Shown here: piece after piece, positions 54,161 to 59,961 of the stretch
Layout of the letters: each line of letters begins with the position of its first letter
Position numbering within the stretch: position 1 is the first letter of the stretch
Assembly (NCBI GenBank): GCA_903772945.1
Contig: CAICTM010000554.1
Span: forward strand, 1 to 59,961
DNA length: 59,961 nt
Direction: 5' to 3'
Source of the DNA: Seminavis robusta
Lineage: Eukaryota > Bacillariophyta > Bacillariophyceae > Naviculales > Naviculaceae
Translations under genes and position numbers: made by a program
The notes under the pieces: model-generated
What the model saw: the letters and a program-made list of their open reading frames with translations, nothing else
The model's database searches: none
Told to the model about the DNA's origin: nothing

Positions 54161-55552
54161 ATGGTCTGCTCTATATCTATCAAGACTGCTGTATTGCTGG
54201 TGGGCATGGTGGTGCTTGTGTTTGCTGGACTGAGCATGCAGAAAGAACTAGAACAAATGAAAGACAGAGGAGCCAAAAATGTTGCCACTGTGCAAATCAA
54301 GGCAGCTCAAGGCACCATTCATGATCACAGCTTGAAACAAAAAAATGGCAATGACATGAAAAATGACTTGAATGAAGACGAAGAATTTCCACCTGATCAA
54401 GCCTTTCAAGTTGAAGATGATGAAGAAGCCACTGAAATTGACAATCAGATGGAAGCCCAGAAAACCAAACCCCCAAAAATATTGGACCCAGCCACGTTGA
54501 ACATTAACGATTTCCGGCTGTGCCGCATCACCCCCACTCCACAGCTGGGTAAAGAGACTGTACAAATGCGAGGCCTGGCATTGGACATGACTTACCAATG
54601 TGGGGGAAATCTGTACAATCGATTTGCCGATTTATTGGAGCATGTCATTTTAGAAAAGGCAGCCGAAGGATTCATGTGGGGAAAACGAAACACCATTCTG
54701 CCCAATCCAAAAAATACTCCAGAAAAAAGTAAAAAACAACGCGCTGTTTTGATCATGGGTAATTCACATACCCGACAACTCGCCACTGCTTTGCTCTGTC
54801 AGCACAAGCAACAGATTACCAAAGTCACATCCCTCTATGCCATGCCACAACATCCAATCAATGGAGTCTTGCAAATCGAAATGAAGCACAATACCATCAT
54901 TTATGTCGCTGTCAACTGCCCCTTTGTATACTCACATGACTGGGACAAAACTCTGGAAGAAACCATTCTCAAGCGACCACTAGCCAGCCTAGATGCCATT
55001 GTCATGGGAAAGTTCAATACCTTCTCAGAGTCCACAGGCACCAGTTTCTACAAAATGATGATGGACTATCAAAAACAGTTTCCAAACATACCCATGGATT
55101 TTCAACACATTCCAGGACCCACGGTACAGCAAGTCGCAAAAAAATACAAGGGAAATCTCATTTACGTAAGCATGTTTAGCAAGTACGGGGTCTCCGATTA
55201 CCTACAAACAAAAGAAGAAATGAATCAATTGCAGAAAACCAAACAACGCAATAATATCAAGTACATTCACGGCCGACGATACATTAAAGAGGTCGAAACA
55301 ATCCAGGGACAAACCGCGCTCTACAATACACGATTCCCACCTTTGCACGAGTGTGCGACCGATACTCGACACGTGGTAGGGACCTGTGTCACCAATGTCA
55401 CCAGTTTTCGATTTGCCAACGGACATCGATGTATGGGAAATCGGGGTGGATATCCCGATCTCGTCGCATGGGATGTCGTCACGGCTCTACACAAAATGTT
55501 GTCCAGTAGTACAACTACTGATGACGAAGAGACAGAGACGCCAATTCAATAA
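54161..55552 (+). CDS. Type II membrane protein with SGNH-like catalytic motif
   Basis: 463 residues from ATG 54161; the frame is open further upstream to 53999. A single membrane span at about 8-25 (TAVLLVGMVVLVFAGL) with little before it fits a Golgi type II layout. A charged stem follows. The lumenal domain, from about 200, has VLIMGNSHTRQLATALL, the GxSH.R form of block I in SGNH/PC-esterase-type acyl-modifying enzymes. The C-terminal block with a catalytic D-x-x-H is not clear; CATDTRHVV near 400 is a candidate. A role in polysaccharide acylation is inference. Intronless. Confidence 0.6.
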   Translation: MVCSISIKTAVLLVGMVVLVFAGLSMQKELEQMKDRGAKNVATVQIKAAQGTIHDHSLKQKNGNDMKNDLNEDEEFPPDQAFQVEDDEEATEIDNQMEAQKTKPPKILDPATLNINDFRLCRITPTPQLGKETVQMRGLALDMTYQCGGNLYNRFADLLEHVILEKAAEGFMWGKRNTILPNPKNTPEKSKKQRAVLIMGNSHTRQLATALLCQHKQQITKVTSLYAMPQHPINGVLQIEMKHNTIIYVAVNCPFVYSHDWDKTLEETILKRPLASLDAIVMGKFNTFSESTGTSFYKMMMDYQKQFPNIPMDFQHIPGPTVQQVAKKYKGNLIYVSMFSKYGVSDYLQTKEEMNQLQKTKQRNNIKYIHGRRYIKEVETIQGQTALYNTRFPPLHECATDTRHVVGTCVTNVTSFRFANGHRCMGNRGGYPDLVAWDVVTALHKMLSSSTTTDDEETETPIQ

Positions 55553-57606
55553 TAGAGACATGTGTGTGTGTGGTGATGCCTGGTAGTATAGTAGAGCAAC
55601 AGCTATAGGGTATAGTAGGAAATTTTAAAAAGTATTTGGAGCTTTTGGAGGCATCACACGAACTGCTAGAAGCCATGGAGTGTCAATCACTTAAATTTGG
55701 ACCAGCCTCGAATGATGTTCAAGACAATATTATTCTCAAGCGTTCGAGGGAGCCACTTGCCATGTACGACGACTCAACACAACCAACGGAACAGGTCTTT
55801 AGAGGGCAAGAGAAGTGAACTCGGCGGCATCTGGGGAACTACGGTTCACGTAGCTACCAGAGTATACGCTTTAAAAATTGAAACAGGCAGGCCTGTGATC
55901 GAGTGCCAGCTACGGGTAGCTAGATGCCATGGCTGCTGCTTGTATCAGTGCAGGCCAGGACACGGTCCGACCGTTGGCCTATGAATCGAAACCAACCCCC
56001 CCGACAACTCATCAAAGGTTCCCAAAGGTTCTCAACCACGCTTCGAATCCTGGATCGGAATTTGTCCTCGAGCTTGATGTAGTCCTGACAGAAATCAAGC
56101 TAACATTCCAACCCAGGAAACAAGACCTTGTCACGCAATGATCCAAATAGTTTTCTGTTCAGTTCGTTGTAGGCAGTCAGTTTGGTTTCGTTTTATGAGA
56201 CGGATACCGGGACTGGTCAACGACGCACTCGCAATGATTGAAGCATTCCCTGATACCGGGAAAGGTAAGGGTGTCGGTATAGCTACGATCACACGCTTGC
56301 CTCATGCAAAGCAGCCACTGCAAGTCGAAAAAGGCAGCGAAAAAGTGATGGGCAAACAGTTTATGGTACCGGTACCAACCTCAATCATGCTACCGGTATG
56401 CTTAAATCTTCATACCCCACCAAATCCATGACTACCAGAGTTTTCAAGTTTTCTCTACGACACAAGGGAAGGAATTTACTCGCGGATTAGTGGCACACCG
56501 GTACTCCTAGCTAGGAGCCTCGGAGTGCTCATGAACGACCTTGGCCGCACAGCCGATACCGGTACTTGTACGGTGTACGCTACCTCATACCGTACGGTAG
56601 CTTGTTGTAATTGCTAGCTAGTATTTGGCCATTGGCTTGGTCAGCGAATGTATTCGTTGTCGATTGCTGGGTCCATGAGTCCATGCACCTCTTTTGAAGC
56701 AAGGTCTCCCGGTGTGGCGCATGGTTTGCCATTGCGTCCGTGCATCGCGATGTGCTCGTTATCGTTTCACGTTAGGTACTGTATCGGCTGGAACGTTGTC
56801 TCCTGCTTGAACGGAAAGTCCATGGTATTGGTGGCAGACGGCTGGGATTGCTTCGTTTGGCCTTGTTGCTACTGATAAAAAGTAGCAGCCACCACTCTAT
56901 GATGTCCTGATTGCCGATAAGCATAGAGGGTCTTCCGGCCGTCGATTGCACTAAGGGATCAGTGAGACACGGAATGCAACTACTAAAATACCAGCTAGAG
57001 TATCCACGAGATCCAATATTGGGCTGATCCTCAGCTTTCTTGTCTCCACATCTAGCTAGTGCGGTGGCAAATTGGACTACGTGGCAGAAAGAATTGGTTG
57101 GGACATTTAGTGAAGGGCCACGAAGTATGCAGCAATCAGGGATCTTCCTTCTCTCGTCAATGGGACATTTCGTCTGCGAGAGCACATGACCGCCATAATA
57201 TTAGAGCATTGGCACAGACGAGGACCGATTCTCTTCATCTCGCTCCGCCACCCGTGCTGCCTCTATCCTTTGGCTCTTGCTACGGTACTTGGTCGTGTAT
57301 GTACGTTGTGTCGCGTGGTTTGTGCACGGTTACTGGCCATGGGAGTGGACTGGATGTGCTTGCCTGTACTATATATCTGCTTCTTCCAGATGCTACAGGT
57401 ACATAGTTGTGGACTATACATACATGTAATGCCGGTATTCTGCTAGCTAGCCCGATACGTAGTGTGTACTACTAGTAGTCTAGCTAGGTGTAAAATAAAC
57501 GTAGCGTGTGGTTTCGTCGGCTAGAATGAATCGAATCAAAGCATGCATCCTCGTTGTCGAGAAAGCGACACAACGGCGAAAAATGTACTGTCAAGTCACA
57601 TGACTG
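55553..57606. other. Long intergenic region
   Basis: About 2 kb between convergent genes. Only short frames with no motifs. Rich in ACCGGTAC and TAGCTAG words (near 56370, 56390, 56560, 56610 and 57480). No RNA gene recognised. Confidence 0.5.
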
Positions 57607-58520
57607 CTAGTTAGCTGTAGGCAGCCGCATTTTCCCACCCTTTTTCTTGCTGTATGATGGTAATAAATGGGAGGATAGAATGAGAAAAAAGGCGAAAGAG
57701 ACGTGGAAGTGAGCACAGCGAGCTAGTTTGTACATTGATCTTTGTCATGTTGTCTTTTTGCAGCAATGCACAAGGCAAGGCACGTACCTTTCAAAGTAAT
57801 AGTAAAAGAAATCGACGTAGAGCAGTGTCTGTAGTACGCCAGCAATGTATGCTACCCAATGGTGATGGTACCCCTTTTCGGTGTAGGCTCTGTAAATCCA
57901 GTTCAGAATATAGAGGGCCCTGTATGAACCCATGAAGAAGATGTAGTTTCCAGTAAGGTTTTCCACTTCTCCGTATCGTTGCAGGACAATGAGTTGTGGT
58001 ACAATGGCAATGGCTTCCAGGTATATGGAGAATGTCCATAGCATCTTGAAGAGATGTGGGGTGGTCCCGTCCGTGATGAGCTGGGTGATGAGTGCCACCA
58101 ATGCGCAGGGAGCAACGGCAAATTTCCAATGCATAAAAGTATCTTGCGATTGATCGTACGTGGACTTGATGGGTTCTTGGAATCGAATAGTGTACACGAT
58201 GGAAGCAGTCGAGAGAATGTAGAGCACCTTCATCACCGAGTTGTACACCGAGTAAAAGTGGAACAACAGATCTGAATACCGAGTCACAAACACTAGCAAG
58301 AACAGCTCGTGTGTTCGAACCGATATTCCTAAAAAGTAAGATAAGATAAGACGATCATTGGTCAGACCATGCACGACTAGCTAGAACAACGGTAGCAAAT
58401 GGTATACTATACCTAAGACTTACCCTGAGCGTTTTTGGCCACCCTTAGCCTCAGAAGCAAGACAAGGATGGAGAAGACATGGCACATGTCTCCACACAGA
58501 CGAAACACGTTCATCGACAT
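57607..58520 (-). CDS. ERD2: ER lumen protein-retaining receptor (KDEL receptor, ERD2)
   Basis: Retrieves HDEL/KDEL proteins from Golgi to ER. Three exons: 58520-58424, 58328-57788 and 57649-57607, together 226 residues. The first exon gives MSMNVFRLCGDMCHVF, the family start. The second carries RYSDLLFHFYSVYNSVMK, ILWTFSIYLE-type segment (MLWTFSIYLEAIAIVPQL) and YRALYILNWIYRAY. The 43-nt last exon completes the cytosolic tail SKKKGGKMRLPTAN, in line with the basic tail used for COPI retrieval. Introns of 95 and 138 nt with GTAAGT/GTACGT donors. Seven membrane helices expected. Confidence 0.95.
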
Positions 58521-59618
58521 GGTACTACTAGTACTGATACTGTAGCTATTTAGCAATCAGTTGCTACAATGTCGTTGTTGGTTGTTAGGTTGCAAATGCC
58601 AATGGATCCTACTACTATTAATAGTAGCTAGTACATCCTACAAGGCGGGGTCGAGATACTGCGCTGCGCAGCGCCGCGCTGTCCTTTCTGTCTCCATTGG
58701 GGTGCGGGTTAAGAAGAACTAAACCGTCGAAGCTGCTCTATTTCGTTGCTGGCGTACTCTGTAACGTACATGTACCAGGAATGTCTTGGTTGGGGAAGCC
58801 CAATTGCAGGACGGGGATTTAAAAAAAAATACAGGACATTGTATTTGCTCATCTCTGGCTAGCCACCATACCGGTATCATACCTGGTAGCTAGTCTACAG
58901 GTAGCTAGCTAGGGTATCCGTGTTGTATTGGTACGTTTTGCCATACCTGAATGAACGAAGTAATCAATCCGTGGTCTTTCCAGCCAACACTACAAGTACT
59001 ACGGTACGGTACTAGCTACCGTACCGGCACCGCTACCGGCGCCTACAAGTACATACTCTGTACGACTGTACTCGCAAGGCTATCCGCACTTGGCACAAAC
59101 AAACAGCGGCAATTGGAACTAATGCAAGTAAGGTATCTTTTGGGGAAGCAGAGTTCATTCAGTTAGCACTAGAAGACCCTGTGCTAGACTTATAGGACAG
59201 CCACTTAGTGTCTTTTTCGAATTCCAATCAGCTGTCTCATGAATCACAGGGATGGGGTAGAAGCTTATTGTTTATAATGTATTTAATTGCTCGATCCCCC
59301 TGAAACATCAGACACAAGTCTTATGGTTCTGTCAGCTGTCAATACCGCCAAGACATTGTCTGAATAAATAGAATTAATATCATGTGTAAAAGTTCTTTAA
59401 AAGACATAGTCCTATTCTTTATGTTCTAATGCTTTTCCCCCAGAACCAATCTTTTATCCAACAACATAATAAAATAAAACTATTGTTATTGGTCGTGGAG
59501 CGATCTTGTCCAAAACGCGAACCGCAGCCAAATCTTGGCCGTTGGCTTCTTCTTGCAACAACCAAACTTCTTTACCAAAGATACCCATAGTTATAAAAGT
59601 AGTATTGAAGAAGCAACC
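58521..59618. other. Intergenic
   Basis: Contains a perfect 14-bp palindrome (gcgctgcgcagcgc, about 58664-58677), ACCGGTA and TAGCTAG words at 58870-59040, and an AT-rich stretch at about 59260-59480. No gene supported. Confidence 0.5.
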
Positions 59619-59961
59619 ATGAGCTCTCCCTCTACGTCTACGTCTACGTCTCCCTCTACGAGCGGTTCTGTGTTTCGGTTTGTGGTCAAGTGGATCCTCT
59701 TGCCGTACTTGATTGGTTGGTTTCTATCTGACTATGTCCCCACAGAACTGGCTGATAAGGTTGTGGGTAGCATCATGGCTACTGCTGGTAGTAGTAACCA
59801 TCAAGTCAAGAAGGGCACCAATGTGAGCAGTGTCTTTGCCAGTGCTACCAGGAGTGCTGCTAGTACTACCAGTAATAGGGAGTTGGAGGAAGGCTATGGC
59901 GATTTGTGCTGGCAGCGCTTCCTGGCTTCCTTGGACATGAATGATGCCAAGAGTGTGCAAG
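59619..59961 (+). CDS. 5' end of a membrane-anchored protein, runs off the right edge
   Basis: The ATG at 59619 (aagcaaccatgag) opens a frame that stays open to the window end, 114 codons. It begins with a Ser/Thr/Pro run encoded by tandem tctacg hexamers, then a membrane helix (VVKWILLPYLIGWFLSDYV) and a Ser/Ala/Thr-rich region (SVFASATRSAASTTSN), ending in a charged segment with DLCWQRFLASLD. No stop is in the window, so the product cannot be identified. The opposite-strand frame over the same bases is a shadow. Confidence 0.6.
   Translation, partial: MSSPSTSTSTSPSTSGSVFRFVVKWILLPYLIGWFLSDYVPTELADKVVGSIMATAGSSNHQVKKGTNVSSVFASATRSAASTTSNRELEEGYGDLCWQRFLASLDMNDAKSVQ

Overview
The window looks like nuclear DNA of a stramenopile alga, most likely a raphid pennate diatom. 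Supporting signs are short GT-AG introns of about 60-110 bp, secreted or plastid presequences with a Phe-containing cleavage motif, Pro-Ser-rich wall-type linkers, a DUF6824 protein, LRR, F-box and ankyrin families of diatom type, and intergenic DNA full of TAGCTAG and ACCGGTACC words. The species cannot be proven from sequence alone. Gene models below were built by hand, joining exons at GT-AG sites where the reading frame and family conservation agree. Many starts were moved to the first plausible ATG.

Left part (1-16.5 kb): a CAF16-type ABC ATPase with its 3' end unresolved, a large membrane protein with coiled coil and degenerate repeats, a small secreted cysteine-rich protein, a three-exon methionyl-tRNA synthetase with a C-terminal tRNA-binding domain, two intronless nuclear-type coiled-coil proteins of 634 residues each, and a possible mitochondrial ribosomal protein.

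Middle-left (16.5-27.3 kb): a divergent pair that may both be plastid targeted, a six-exon MATE transporter with a 21-nt microexon and a DEAD-box RNA helicase with a DEVD motif II. They are followed by a two-exon STAND-like ATPase of 1158 residues, a four-exon NEDD8-conjugating E2 (UBC12), and a possible small membrane protein.

Centre (27.7-44.4 kb): an accessory block with a Mutator-like (MULE) transposase interrupted by an in-frame TGA, an unrecognised acidic protein beside it, an LRR protein, an F-box protein, a perfectly phased 10-bp minisatellite with an embedded hairpin, a GC-rich double palindrome, a DUF6824 protein, a GPI-anchored propeller-like surface protein, and an ankyrin-type protein built from 27-residue repeats.

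Right part (45-60 kb): a TauD/SyrP-like Fe(II)/2-oxoglutarate oxygenase, a three-exon mitochondrial membrane protein, a double YccF-domain protein, a secreted cysteine-rich protein, a HEPN/DUF4145-like nuclear protein, a cyclin, an SGNH-like type II membrane protein, a three-exon KDEL receptor (ERD2), and the 5' end of a gene running off the right edge. The genes do not form an operon-like pathway. The functional links I see are the shared plastid targeting of the divergent pair and the mobile-element block in the centre.
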